Shown one piece after another: positions 1 to 10,492 of a stretch of 64,000 bases of DNA; positions within the stretch are counted from its first letter, which is position 1, and every line of letters starts with the position of its first letter. The notes beneath the pieces are model-generated. The model worked only from the letters and a program-made list of their open reading frames with translations. It had not been told where the DNA came from and did not search any database. A program made the translations under genes and the position numbers. This DNA is from Schistosoma haematobium (lineage: Eukaryota; Platyhelminthes; Trematoda; Strigeidida; Schistosomatidae), in the NCBI RefSeq assembly GCF_000699445.3, contig NC_067195.1, forward strand, positions 60,797,591-60,861,590, read 5' to 3'.

Positions 1-852
1 ACTCAAAAACGCCCACAGACCTCCAAACAACAAGTTATTAAACCTGGACCCATCGTGAAACCTGGTAAATTAACAACAGTTTGTGACGATTCTCTCATTA
101 TCATGAACCTCGTTGACAATCCTGACCTTCCTCTCAGTCTGCAGGACAAAAACGACAGGATGCTCTGGGGTGAATTGAACAAGAAGCTCGAACTTCCTAG
201 AATAGGGCCTTTGACGGTCACCCGGCTCACTCGAGGAAAGGATTCTAAGCATCTAAATCACCCGAGGCTTCTCCAAGTAACACTTAAGAATGCTACCGAC
301 GTAGAGGACGTCTTGCTAGCAACTCACTTGCTGAAATCCGATGGTAACGTAAGGATATTGCCCGACACACCGTACTCTGAGCGCAGTATTATACGGAACA
401 TCCCTAAAGAATCTCGCGAGAAGTTTTTCCGCGGAAGAAACATAATTGTGCAAGGTATACCGGAAAATGCAGACCCTACTCAATCAAATTCTGACATCAG
501 GGAATGGAAATTCATCAGACAGTCCTTGAGGTTCAAACACATACTGATTCAGCATGTGACGATACTAGCCAAGAAGGACGGTGATCTTAGACCCCGTCTA
601 ATGAAGATAACCTTCCCATCTTCCCACGTGGCAGCTGCATTTCTGGAAGCATTTCGTACCAACAGGCGTCGATTGCCACCTGGAATTCACATGCACCCGG
701 ATAGGCCATATGAAGCTAGGACCAAGCACAAAGGCAAGTTGGAGCTGACCATTCCACTCGTGGACTGTCTAAATGATAAAAAAACGTGTAAAGGACAGGG
801 CCTACTACCTCGGCAAACCTCATATAGGTGGGCTACCTGTCCATTCACATAA
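1..852 (+). CDS. CR1-like copy A, ORF1 (5' end cut by window)
   Basis: The frame is open from the first base of the window, so the true start lies outside it; about 284 codons remain. The protein is basic and has no catalytic motif. It contains a stretch reading VRILPDTPYSERSIIRNIP and later IIVQGIPE. Position and size fit an ORF1-type RNA-binding protein encoded upstream of the endonuclease-reverse transcriptase in CR1/Jockey-type non-LTR retrotransposons. It overlaps the next frame (from 773) by 80 bp, as expected for a two-ORF element or one frameshift within a longer frame. No stop interrupts it, unlike most of the left arm. Assignment rests mainly on what follows it. Confidence 0.6.
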   Translation, partial: TQKRPQTSKQQVIKPGPIVKPGKLTTVCDDSLIIMNLVDNPDLPLSLQDKNDRMLWGELNKKLELPRIGPLTVTRLTRGKDSKHLNHPRLLQVTLKNATDVEDVLLATHLLKSDGNVRILPDTPYSERSIIRNIPKESREKFFRGRNIIVQGIPENADPTQSNSDIREWKFIRQSLRFKHILIQHVTILAKKDGDLRPRLMKITFPSSHVAAAFLEAFRTNRRRLPPGIHMHPDRPYEARTKHKGKLELTIPLVDCLNDKKTCKGQGLLPRQTSYRWATCPFT

Positions 853-1555
853 GGCCCATACAGAAAAACAGGACGAAGCTCATGCGTTCCAAATTGAAAG
901 CATAAACTGCTTATATATGAACGCCGCGAGTCTACCAAACAAACTGGATGAATTACGTGAACTTAGCGATGCTAATAAGGCCCATCTGATAGGAATATCT
1001 GAAACATGGATATCTTCTCAGTTCTCGGACCAAGAGTTAGCATTACCTGGGATGACTTTGTTCCGCAACGACAGAAAAACAGGAATTGGGGGCGGAGTAG
1101 CCATATACATAAGCTCTTGCTTGGAGGTGCACCAAGCTCACAACCTCGAGTTTAACAATCTTGAGGAATCCATATGGTGCTCTGTAAGATTGTCTAGTAC
1201 TTCGAGGTGTCAAGTCGGAGTCATTTACAGGAAGCCAACTGCCGACACCGAGTACGATAGTCGTATGCTGGAAGGACTATCCCGCTCTACCCGTCTCGTT
1301 TTCACATACATCCTGATTCTAGGGGACTTTAATCTCCCTAGAGTCAACTTCGCGGAATACACGTACACTGGAGGCGATAACTCAATTGAAGCTCGGTTCT
1401 TCAACCTCATCGATGACCTGGGCTTATATGAAAATGTGAGGTCGGCAACTCGTTGGAGAAACAGTCAGACACCATCGCGCTTAGACTGTGTATTCACAAA
1501 CGAAGAATTCCTAGTTGACAACCTCTCGATCCTGGCTCCTCTGGGAAAGAGCGAT
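773..1555 (+). CDS. CR1-like copy A, apurinic-type endonuclease domain (interrupted)
   Basis: This frame encodes an EEP-fold endonuclease that nicks target DNA during target-primed reverse transcription. Motifs run in order: INCLYMNAASLPNKLDEL, GISETWIS (catalytic Glu), GGGVAIYI, VGVIYRKP, LILGDFNLP (catalytic Asp/Asn), LDCVFTNE and LGKSD at the end, where the His of the final SDH motif should follow. The His codon is found 632 bp downstream at 2188, because a 626-bp repeat is inserted here. The frame runs on into the insert up to base 1657, but those last 34 codons belong to the insert. Frame +1 relative to ORF1. Confidence 0.85.
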
Positions 1556-2181
1556 AATAATAATAATAATTTATTCTCAAATAACAGTTTGTTACATGAG
1601 GCATGCCAGTTTACAGGCAAGATCAAACTGATACAAATGATACAATATCCACTCTAGTAAATTACACAGCTGGGTTGATAATTTATAAGATATAAATGTA
1701 GATGGTTTTAATCAGTATCACAGGTGGCGCGCTTCACGAAAGTTGCGTTGCGAATGTGCAACTGATGGTCAAGGATAGGTCCATTGAAGGTGGGAGCTTC
1801 TAAATGTCGCAACCTTATGTCCCTTTGGAATGTCTAAGGCTTTGAGGATGGTGCAGGATAAAATCTTTCGTTCCATATCACAAGGGGGCTGAAAGAGGGA
1901 GCAAGTAAAAGGAAACACGAGGGGAAGAGTAGCCAATATTCATGAATGAATGTTTAAGGTATGATTACTCATTCTAATTTTCTTTTATTAAGGTATTTGT
2001 TAAGAAGGAGCATTTAATAGGTTAAAGAAAATAAGTGTTAACAAGGTGTGAGTGGACATACAACTGACAAATGGAGGCGATTCGGAAAGGAGCTGAGAGT
2101 ATGGGATTATGTATGGTTATAAAATAAAATATGGTGCTAGAAACACTATTGTGATATACAATTGGCTATCTTTTTTATCGA
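1556..2181 (-). mobile_element. 5'-truncated non-LTR retrotransposon 3' end inserted in copy A
   Basis: Read on the minus strand the segment ends in AATAAATTATTATTATTATT, a polyadenylation-like signal plus a TTA repeat tail. A homologous copy lies in the opposite orientation at 23690-24455, sharing for example GAGGCATGCCAGTTTACAGG. The insert interrupts the endonuclease frame of CR1-like copy A. Flanks match as a near-perfect target duplication, AGCGAT at 1550-1555 and AGCAAT at 2182-2187. No coding frame is recognisable, so this is probably 3' untranslated sequence of an unnamed non-LTR family. Confidence 0.75.
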
Positions 2182-2187
2182 AGCAAT

Positions 2188-3582
2188 CATGCCGTCATAC
2201 CCTTCAGTTTTGTCATCAAAACTAAGCTAAGGTATCCCAACAATAATTTGCGTTGGAATTTTAAACGGCTGAATGTGCCAGCTCTACATGACTATCTGCA
2301 ACAGGTGGTTTGGGATGTTCACCCTCAACTCGATGTGGACGGTCATTGGGACTTCTTACTGCACACGCTCTTATGTGCTACAAACCATTCAGTTCCTCAA
2401 ATGGTTCCCAAAAGCTGCAAGCCATCTACAGTAATCAAGAACCGTACCCTTCGCCTGCTAAGCTGCAAAAGGCACTGTTGGGCGGAATACAAACGAACTG
2501 ATAACGACGGAGCGTATAGGCAATAAAAACATATCAGGAACATATGCACGAAGGCTATAAGAGAAGACAGGCTTCAGTACCAGACAAACCTTATGGACAA
2601 ATTTGCCTGTAACCCTAGAAGCCTATTCCGTTATGCAGCCTCTCTTCGTCAAGCCAAAACAGGAGTTTCTCAACTGCTAGGTCTTAACGGCCCGACCAAC
2701 AACGATGGCGATGCCGCTAACCTTCTGGCAGCACATTGCTCACAAACATTTCAACTGGCTGACATCAACTTTACTGACAACAGTTTCATCTGCAATTCCA
2801 CAGGACTTTCCGAAGTGGACCTAGGCGCTGACTTGGTGTTCCGGAAATTGCAGCACTTAAGACTAGATACTTCTCCTGGCTCGGATATGGTTCATCCTGC
2901 CATACTGAGGGAGGCAGCCTCAATCCTGGCAACGCCGCTTAGCGTGATGTTTTCACACTCGCTAAGCCGAGGCAAATTACCGGAAAATTGGAAGTTGGCT
3001 CACATCACACCAATTTTCAAAGGAGGTCGACACAATGAACCTTCAAGTTATCGGCCGGTGGCTCTTCTGTCATTACCTTCAAAACTCAGGGAGTCACTGA
3101 TATGCGACGGTTTAAACGACTATCTACTGTCCTTAAATTTCTTCTCACCCCAACAGCATGGTTTCAGGAAGGGTTACTCTTGTATAACCAACCTGCTGAC
3201 TGCGGTGGACAGATGGACAAGCATCCTCAATCGCAAGGGAAAGGTTGATATCATTTACCTTGATTTCTCAAAAGCTTTTGATAAAGTTAACCACTCGTGT
3301 TTTATCAATAAGCTCAAACGACTAGGTATCAAACCACCTCTAATCGATTGGCTTACTTCATACCTAAAAAATCGACACTTTAAGGTTAGGCTTAATTTCA
3401 CTTTATCTCAGGCTATGGAATGTCCTAGTGGGGTCCCCCATGGATCAGTACTAGGGCCTCTTCTCTTCTTGATCTACATAAATGATCTGCCTCAACAGGT
3501 AACGTCAGACTTGTTACTTTTTGCCGACGACGTGAAACTTTGGAGGAAAGTGTTTACCAACGACAAAACTCGTTGGTTTTAA
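2188..3582 (+). pseudogene. CR1-like copy A, reverse transcriptase part
   Basis: The frame resumes at 2188 with HAVIPFSFVIKTK, completing the SDH motif cut at 1555. It carries one in-frame TAA at 2524-2526. RT motifs follow: LRLDTSPGSDMVHPAIL, WKLAHITPIFKGG, SYRPVALLS, QHGFRKGYSC, DIIYLDFSKAFDKVNH (motif A), GVPHGSVLGPLLFLIYINDL (motif B) and LLFADDVKLWRKV (FADD, motif C). Homology fades near 3545, so the thumb is missing. A separate C-terminal piece of a similar protein occurs at 5595. The copy is inactive because of the insertion, the stop and the lost 3' end. Confidence 0.9.
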
Positions 3583-3609
3583 ACTTCTGGCTGGCCACGT
3601 CTTAGGGTC

Positions 3610-3637
3610 ATCACTACCCCACTAGGTGGGGAGTGAT
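3610..3637. repeat. GC-rich hairpin abutting an LTR
   Basis: ATCACTACCCCAC and GTGGGGAGTGAT are inverted repeats around a TAG loop, with one unpaired A in the left arm. A second small hairpin, ACCAACGA/TCGTTGGT, lies 40 bp upstream at about 3555-3576. The LTR-like TGTAGCGG begins two bases after the larger hairpin. Role unknown. Confidence 0.5.
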
Positions 3638-3638
3638 C

Positions 3639-3900
3639 TGTAGCGGTAAATAAATTCATAAAATACATAGCTCTGATTACCTGTGGCATCTTCATGGTGA
3701 AAATTCCTATATCGGATGTAGCTCGATTCGTTCCCTCTTTATTTAAAAAATGTCGAAATGGGAATTTTCACTATGATGAAAGTTTCTCCATATACTGATA
3801 CGTTATCAAATATATCTACGAACTTTCTCGCTTCTGACTTTTGATTTCACTGGGTGGGTACGATTCATATTAGAAGGTATTACTGGTTAAAGCATTGTCA
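3639..3900 (+). repeat. Ty3/gypsy LTR (approximate end)
   Basis: It begins TGTAGCGGTAAATAAATTCA and is homologous in the same direction to 24700-25000, sharing stretches such as CTCGCTTCTGACTTTTGATT and ATTGTCAAACTC. It lies upstream of a gag frame on the same strand, as a 5' LTR should. The right boundary is uncertain. Similarity to the other copy continues into what may be primer-binding site and leader up to about 3930. An alternative is that the shared block is the tail of a longer LTR in the other orientation. Confidence 0.6.
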
Positions 3901-4090
3901 AACTCAAATACCTGTGGTATCTTCATTGGTGAGCCTAACGTGATCTGGCACACTAAATTGCAAACTGTGAGTCTGTCCATTTTCGGAATTCTGTATATTA
4001 TTGCCTTATATTAATTTTTTACATATTGTGATATGTTTTCGTATTTCTTGATATCTTTTCCTTCATTCATTCCTGTACTTCATATTCGCC

Positions 4091-4711
4091 ATGACAGAAC
4101 AGACTCCTAAGATACTTAAGATCAAGACTGTGACACCACCCTCATTCTAGCTAATTTCATCCTGGTTGGACAACATCGAAGCCTAGTTCTGCTATACTAG
4201 AGCTGACTCCTACGAGCACGGCGTGAACGGCACACGTGCACAATTCCTCGCAGTAGTCAAGGTACTACCGCGTGAATTCAACAGGTACGTCACACCTGGT
4301 CTGTTTACTAGTGATGTTTTGGAGCCTTATGAAACTCTAAGACGGTCTGTTCTGAAACGCGGAGATCTAGCCGACAGAAAAAGGTTAGATCAACTCCTCA
4401 ATAACATTGATCTGCAACATGGCTCAGCAACGGACATGTTGTTACGAATGAGGGAGGTAATTGGTCAAAAGACTTTCGACGATTGCCTGTTTAAACGACA
4501 TTTCTCGTCTACGCTTCATCAACAGGTGCGAGTAGTGCTTGTCTCGTTTCGAAACAACGCTGTAGACGAGCTGGCCGCATCTGTCGACCGTAATCTACGG
4601 ATCACCAAACCTTCTAACACCGAGGTTCTTTCAGTCAAAGAAAAAGCTCAAACGTTAGGGAATGACACTACCGAACACTGTCATAGGCTGATACGTTACC
4701 CTCGCATTCGC
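4091..4711 (+). pseudogene. Ty3/gypsy Gag fragment
   Basis: ATG at 4091 starts MTEQTPKILKIKTVTPPSF, followed in the same frame by two stops near 4148 and 4184. The frame then stays open, with REFNRYVTPGLFTSDVLEPY, ATDMLLRMREVIGQKTFDD and NAVDELAASVDRN. This is a retroviral-like Gag capsid region in its usual place after a 5' LTR and about 190-bp leader. A related, more decayed gag lies on the minus strand at 18190-18620. The reading runs open to 4777, but from about 4715 the sequence matches reverse transcriptase on the opposite strand, so Gag homology ends there. Two stops make it non-functional. Confidence 0.8.
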
Positions 4712-4714
4712 CAT

Positions 4715-5060
4715 GACTGTGGACGCTCCCCAACTCATCACTCGAGTTCTTCACGAAAACGATTAAGCAGTCATTAACGTACGCATGTCAGAAGTTGAGA
4801 CCTCGAAAGACGTCATCTATGAACTTTTGGAAGTTCTGGGCAGCATTGCTCGAGCAGAAAGGCATGTGTAAAACTCATAGAGAATTTTGTCAGCAGCCAT
4901 GTGAATTTGGTCATATGCTTTAACCAAATTCAGTTTTGAAAAAACAGTTGCGCCTTTCAAGGCAGCTGTAAAATCGTGAATGTGAGGCAACGGGTGTGAT
5001 TTCTGCATTCAGTCGCCGATAGCCTTCAGTTGGACAACAGTCGTTGCTGTCCTTTGCTGC
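4715..5060 (-). pseudogene. Ty3/gypsy reverse transcriptase fragment
   Basis: Minus-strand reading gives HPLPHIHDFTAALKGATVFS and KLNLVKAYDQIHM (RT motif A region). After a frameshift it gives NAAQNFQKFIDDVFRGLN and HAYVNDC, where YVDD has become YVND. Sequence to about 5060 (EGYRRLNAEI in another frame) continues the palm. It meets the plus-strand gag tail-to-tail at about 4715, so the element has been rearranged by inversion, or two insertions have collided. Loss of the second catalytic Asp plus frameshifts make it dead. Confidence 0.8.
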
Positions 5061-5594
5061 TTACACATGGTAATTTTGGTTGCGTTTCGTACATCTCAGA
5101 GTACTTACCGAGTATTTATTAGCAGTATGGATTGATCGCTAATTGTTATAACTGGTTGTCGACTGTTATGACTGCGTGTCCACCGATGTCTTTTTTGAAT
5201 GCCAGATTCGGCTCCTAATCTCTGCTTGTAACATGCTGTGTATAGTTCATGTTGACTTAATACAAGAATTTCGTATATTATACAGAATAAAATATCATTC
5301 GAGAAAACGGAAACAAATATTTCACTGAGTAATCATCACACTGAATTAAAACGGAAGTGATGTTGAGTAGAAATCACAATGATGAAAATCAATCTAATTT
5401 CGCCTTTTCTTCCCATCATATCACCCATTTATGTTGCTATGTGATTTAAGTGTCTCCAATTTATCTACTTTTCGCCTAAATACACTCCAAATTTCCCCTT
5501 GTCGCATGAAATGGCCTTACACTGGCATTTTTCATCTTTGATAAGGATTTGGGTAACTATATGTCTTATCCTTTTGCTCCCTTCAGCACTTATA
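5061..5594. other. Unassigned stretch between element fragments
   Basis: No convincing coding frame or repeat copy was seen. The last 150 bases may be decayed reverse-transcriptase thumb sequence leading into the CR1-like C-terminus. Confidence 0.4.
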
Positions 5595-5778
5595 ATCTCT
5601 AGGGTCATGGCAAGAAATTTCACAAACCGCGATCTAATAAATTTAAAGTGGGGTCCCGTTCTTCTCATCGAGTTATCAATAGCTGGAACGCCTTACCCGA
5701 ACAAGTGGTATCAGCCCCATCAGTAAGCATTTTCGTCGAGAAGCTGGACCATCACTGGAAGACAAACTGTCAAGAGTA
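5595..5778 (+). pseudogene. CR1-like C-terminal fragment
   Basis: After a TAG the frame reads GHGKKFHKPRSNKFKVGSRS, then HRVINSWNALPEQVVSAPSV and VEKLDHHWKTNCQE before TAA. The RGH...F..RV...WN.LP...V.APSV...K..LD.HW pattern is the standard end of CR1/Jockey-type pol proteins. It could be the lost 3' end of copy A, separated by the gypsy pieces at 3639-5060, but the middle of the protein is missing so this is inference. Confidence 0.75.
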
Positions 5779-6787
5779 ACATAGGCCCACCAGCCTAATA
5801 TCCTTATTACTGAAGGCTGAAATTGTCTACTCACTTCGCATCTGAAGTGAGTATAGCCTTGCTAGACGGTTTCAGCACTTGGTCATCTAGTGGTAGATTT
5901 TTGACCTTAAAAGACATTAATGCAACCGCGGTAGACTGGAAAAATCTGAAGACTGAATCCTTGGAATATTTTTTCGAACAGAAACTAGTTGACTCGGTTA
6001 TCACGTGAGCAACGCGGTACTATAGCGACATGTGTATCCAATGGTTTTTAACGGCGGGATAAGGGGCATGTCTTTTTATTTGTGACACTTTATATACAAT
6101 CACATTTATATTCAACGTCTATTGTTTCTCCGTATCAATCATGCAGGAATAGACATAATTGTTTGACTGTACCAACACCGCTTTAATCCAAATAAGCGCT
6201 GTGTAATATTAGTAACATATTATGATAGAAACAACCTTTGATACGAAATTATTGATTGATTGGCTCAGCACCTTTAATTGTGTGGTTGCAGTTAGTTAGA
6301 AACTAGATGAGCTGATAATGTAAACGCATTTCATCAGGGGATTTACTCCAATAGCAGTTTCAGCCAACTGACCGAGTTGTTCATTACATTTTTGACGATC
6401 CTCAAAAAAAAACGTCTTGGAATCTCAGTGTATCTGGAACAAAATTAATGGATTTGTACGTAAAATCTGAATCCAATACCGCAGCGAAAGACTCTGGTAC
6501 TACAGAACAACGACTATATAAAATAAAATTAGTGCTTAAAGATAAACAGCCAGTTGGACCACAAATCCAATTACCTGAAAAATATCGTCCATGCAAACCG
6601 TTCTGTGTATGGGAAGTAGAATGTCGAAAAACTTGATGAATTTTGCCAGCAACCGAAGTACTTGGGTACCAGGCACCCTCTTTTCTAGAGAATCGTTAAA
6701 GAAGCTGAGACTATAGGACACTGAGATCCTACCGACAAATTACATAAAACGATGGACTCAAACCAGGCGTTTTCATCTAAAAGGTGA
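5779..6787. other. Unassigned, probably decayed repeat
   Basis: The first 60 bases are probably 3' untranslated sequence of the preceding element. Frames of about 60 codons occur on both strands (5823-6008 +, 6402-6596 -) with no recognised motif. The minus frame ends in a run of nine T beyond which a compatible frame stays open for about 110 bases, a possible homopolymer frameshift. No function assigned. Confidence 0.3.
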
Positions 6788-7256
6788 CTAGCAAAACGTC
6801 AAGAGGTATCCTATGTCGCGTCTCGTTGCTTTCAGTTGGTTAGCATGACGTACCCAAACTTCTGACCCAACTGAGGCCTCATAAATCACACTCCCTTTTT
6901 CGAGATCCGACCAGCTGCCCACGTAGGATGTTTTCCACGATAACCCATGGCAAGTACTTTTTGACCCACCGTAAACAATCGTCTTTGTGCCCCATGATGT
7001 CAATTGAATTGCTTCTCCATCAATGCTTTCGTTGACGCTCAAGAGCTGGCGTCGGATGGATGACACTAAAACGCTATCGAATTTTTCTGCCAAGTAGAGC
7101 TTCTACTGGAGAGTTCTCATTAACCTTCCGAGGGTTTTGTGTAGAGCTATAAATAAACAGGGACCTCTCTAGGATCTCTTCGGTGGTTCCCTCCGCTTTA
7201 GATTTTTCCATAGCTTTATCGAATGTACTAACAAAGCGTTCTACTTGATCATTTGA
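6788..7256 (-). pseudogene. Gypsy copy A, integrase C-terminal part
   Basis: Minus-strand translation begins SNDQVERFVSTFDKAMEK, which contains the third catalytic residue (Glu of the Q.ER motif). It continues with NSPVEALLG-like sequence and ends GSVIYEASVGSEVWVRHANQ, the DNA-binding C-terminal domain of a Ty3/gypsy integrase. The N-terminal and core parts lie 3.2 kb away at 10493-10750. The gap is the CR1-like insertion 7257-10485, with CATTTGA at 7250-7256 and CATTTAA at 10486-10492 as its target duplication. Confidence 0.8.
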
Positions 7257-9596
7257 TTATTATTATTAATGGGTTTATTCAATATTATATTTTGGCACAA
7301 TGTAGAATTCTCAGCACAGGGTATTTCAACAACTCCCTTACTCAAAAAACAGAAACAAAGACAAGAAAGGAATTAAAAAACCGAAAAACTGTACAACTTT
7401 TCAAATTAGATACATGTTAAGAATGCAGGTTATTGACTAGGTTGACTCGGACAACTTGTTCGTCACAGAGGATATTTGCTAGGTAAGGTATTATAGAACT
7501 TTTATACTTTTGCTTGCGTGCATAGATTTTAGTCTAATTACGTCTCGTTCTACCAGAAGATATACAAGGAGAAAGATAAGAGTGAATGGGATGGTTAGTA
7601 TCTGATAAAATAACACCTGACAGGAGTTTGCATAACACTAGATGTCTATCCACAACCACATTAATTATGATCTCGAAAGATTCACCACACATCTTGCTAA
7701 CTGCCTTCAGCACTCTCCGCAATACAACAAAGTCTTTTCTCAAAAGCCCGGGAAAGAATAATGGAGAACAGTAAAGAATAATAGGTAATATGCAAGAATT
7801 GACAAATTGTAAGAGTAAATGACGAGTAATCCCAAGAGCATGCAACTTCTTTATGTAGTAAGTCAGACGGAAAACTTTCTTCGATAACAATAAAACGTGA
7901 GAAGACCAAGACAGATCAGAGGAAAAAGTAAGACCAAGATAGTTGACATTCGATACTGTGTTTATCAAACAGTCTTCAATGGCAAAAGCATTATGGGATC
8001 TCAAAATAGTGTTTAGATTCCGTTCATGTCTCATGTTAAAGTTAACAGCTTGACATTTAGACGGATTAAGTATAAAACCATTACCAAACAGACCAACAAT
8101 CAATACGAGACAAAAACCCATTCATTTCTATGGGATGTAAAGAGGAACAGATAGGCATACATACAGTGAGATCATCCGCATACTTCACAAAAGTGTTTTC
8201 TGTGGAAGATGGCAGATCATGCAGAAAAAAAGAAAAGAAGAGGTGGAAGAACAGCTCCTTGTGGTACACCTTCATGAGACAGTAGAGACTCTGAACACTT
8301 TCCTCCAAACACAGTGTACTGTTCCCTTCCAGAGAGGTAGGAACATAGCCAGTTGGTTATCTAGCTGTCAGTTTTGACGCTGATTAACTTGTTAATTAAA
8401 CTTTGTCTTGTTATAGAATCAAAAGCTGAAGTATAGTCCAGAAAGGCGCATCGAACATACTTCTTACCCTTTTCCAAGCTGAATACTGTATTGTGATGCA
8501 GAACAGCAATAGCATCTAAAGTGCTTCTTTTGCATCTGTAGGCAAACTGATACGGATCAATATGCTCTTTTACCGCAGACTGAAGTGGAAGTATTAATAA
8601 TTTCTCCATTGTTTTGAGGAAGGGTGTAGTTATTGCAATACGTCTAAATTTTACATTCTTATCACCAGATACTTTCTTTGGTACAGCGATTATCTTTATC
8701 TTTCTCCACATTTTCGGTATGAGATTAGATAGGAAGGATCTGTTAAAGAGAGTCGTGAATGGATAACATAGGACGTCAGCACATTTTTAAAAAAAGGAGG
8801 TTTGGGATACCATCAGGTCCTAAACATCAGGATAAATTAAGTAACTGGAGACATCTTCGGACATCAGTTTCGATGGAACTAGGAACACAGCTATTCCTTA
8901 AACCTGTGGATGAAGGGAGCATCACATCAGATGACTGACGTACAAAAGACTTATTTAAGTCACAAACACTCAGCTGATTATCGCTCCCAAACTGTCTGTC
9001 ACCTGTAAGTTCTTTAAAGAGTTTCCACATACTTGGAGAGCTTTTGCAACACAAGAGTTTTTAAATAAACATAAAGTTGTGAAGTCTAATCTCTGGGTTT
9101 GTCAGATCATTTAGCTTACAAACTTCATAAAAGTTTTTCTCCTTGTACATTCTTTCTTCCACCCACTGTAGTCGTTTTAGTTATGAAGATGTAAGTCGAC
9201 CAAAACTTATAAAAATGGTTGCAGTGAGATGTAAGAGTGCACTCTTCCCATGCTTTCCATATACTTTAGGTAGGACACGAATTATACAGTGTTCTGAGCT
9301 AGACAATGGAGCACGTTTGCGAGTCACATATATGCCCACATCATTGATGAAAACAAAGTCCAAATGAGCATCCAAACGGGTAGGAAAATCTACTACATTT
9401 TGGTGACCTTATGACGTAAGGAAGCTACAGTCACATGAATTGAAATCACCACATACAACTGAAAGTGAATCACTGAAGGCAGTAACAGCGAACTCAGTGA
9501 ATTCATCAGCGAAAACAGGTAGCTCAGATGATGTGTAGTCTGGAGTCGCGTAGATATTTGTAAAATAAACATATTTGTATTTATTCAGATATTTTT
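7257..9596 (-). pseudogene. CR1-like copy C, 3' part (endonuclease end, RT, tail)
   Basis: On the minus strand come SLSVVCGDFNSCDCSFLT and LDFVFINDVGIYVTRKRAPL (endonuclease). A linker with SMWKLFKELTGD is followed by RT pieces KKVSGDKNVKFRRIAITTPF, DPYQFAYRCKRSTLDAI, CAFLDYTSAFDSI (motif A) and VKYADDLTVCM (YADD, motif C). A thumb with INTVSNVNYLGLTFSSDLSW and SCILPIILYCSPLFFPGLLR follows. The 3' end carries AATAAA and an AAT tail at 7257-7300. Stops and frameshifts break it into at least five pieces. The style (NYLG, YCSP..FPGL) differs from copies A and B, so it is another non-LTR family. Confidence 0.85.
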
Positions 9597-9948
9597 TGTT
9601 CGGATATTCAGAAAAATATCTCAAAAATTATTCTATCACGTCTAACGCTATCTTTGGACTTGAGATGGTATCATTTTCTTATTGGTCAATATTTATTTCA
9701 CGTGTCATTTTCCTGTTGGCCAACTATCGTACAAATGTTATTTTCTATTTTATGTTACGGTGTGGTCTGGTTGATTGGAATTTAATGATTCATATCTCAG
9801 AGGCTGAGACTTGCGTTCTGGACTCAACTGGCTGGGCTGGAAAGGGAAGCACGAACAATCGGGACTCTAGGCCGCTCGCACGTGTTTATGCGTCATTGAT
9901 CCGATCGATAATTTGCTGCCGTCTACTCTGCAATCACAAGTTGTAACA
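9597..9948 (+). repeat. Solo LTR of a Ty3/gypsy element
   Basis: The 352-bp block starts TGTTCGGATATTC and ends AATCACAAGTTGTAACA. It aligns along its whole length with the 3' LTR at 27206-27564, sharing ATTTTATG.TACG.TGTGGT and CTGGACTCAACTGGCTGGGC. It splits the endonuclease of CR1-like copy C. Flanks TTTTT (9592-9596) and GTTTT (9949-9953) could be a target duplication with one change. No internal region is attached, so the internal part was probably lost by LTR-LTR recombination. Confidence 0.8.
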
Positions 9949-10485
9949 GTTTTGGGAGACATCTTAGAGTTAGGCAGTCGATAAAGTTATTTGAAAACTT
10001 GAAACACGCAAACGAAGATCGACACCAGTTTGCGTTAACAAACGTGCTACACCGCCGTCACACCTCTTTTTATTGTTTGATCGATCCTGACGATAAGTTC
10101 TGAAATCACGTAGTGATACTAGGCAATTGTCCTGTAAATAATTTAATCAAGATTCCTGAATTTTGATGACCCCACAGTTACGATACATATTTTGACTTAG
10201 AAGGAATTGAAGACAGTCCACTTTGTTGAAAAGTGATCGGCAGTTAGAATTTAGCAGCTGGAGATCAACATACGAATAATGTTCATATTCTTAAACGCAT
10301 ATTGCCAACCACCACGATGTCTTTTATAGTACTTTTTTGTAACTTGTGCAGCGAAAGGTCGTAGGCTTTTCATAAACGCGCCTGTATAGGTTATGTGATT
10401 AATGGACATAGTGATAAGTGAAAACGAAGTGAAAAAAACAGATAACTTGTTGAAATAATTAGATGGCAGAAACAGGTAGCCCAGA
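9949..10485 (-). pseudogene. CR1-like copy C, endonuclease N-terminal part
   Basis: The minus strand reads LLNSNCRSLFNKVDCLQFLL, then VIKIQES and a stop, then LVSLRDFRTYRQDRSNNKK and DGGVARLL. This matches the start of the non-LTR endonuclease: N.RSL.NK.D, I.ESW, YR.DRS, GGVA. It continues, across the inserted LTR, into YVYFTNIYATPDYTSS on the far side. Further upstream to 10485 nothing clear is left of ORF1. The element's 5' end abuts the interrupted gypsy integrase. Confidence 0.75.
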
Positions 10486-10492
10486 CATTTAA

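Noticed and set aside
9949..10075. A minus-strand polypurine tract and LTR start (AAAAAGAGG then TGTGACGG) resembling the gypsy LTR at 25383
   Set aside because: The same bases read in frame as the CR1-like endonuclease (YRQDRSNNKK, DGGVARLL), which continues on both sides, so the LTR look is coincidental.
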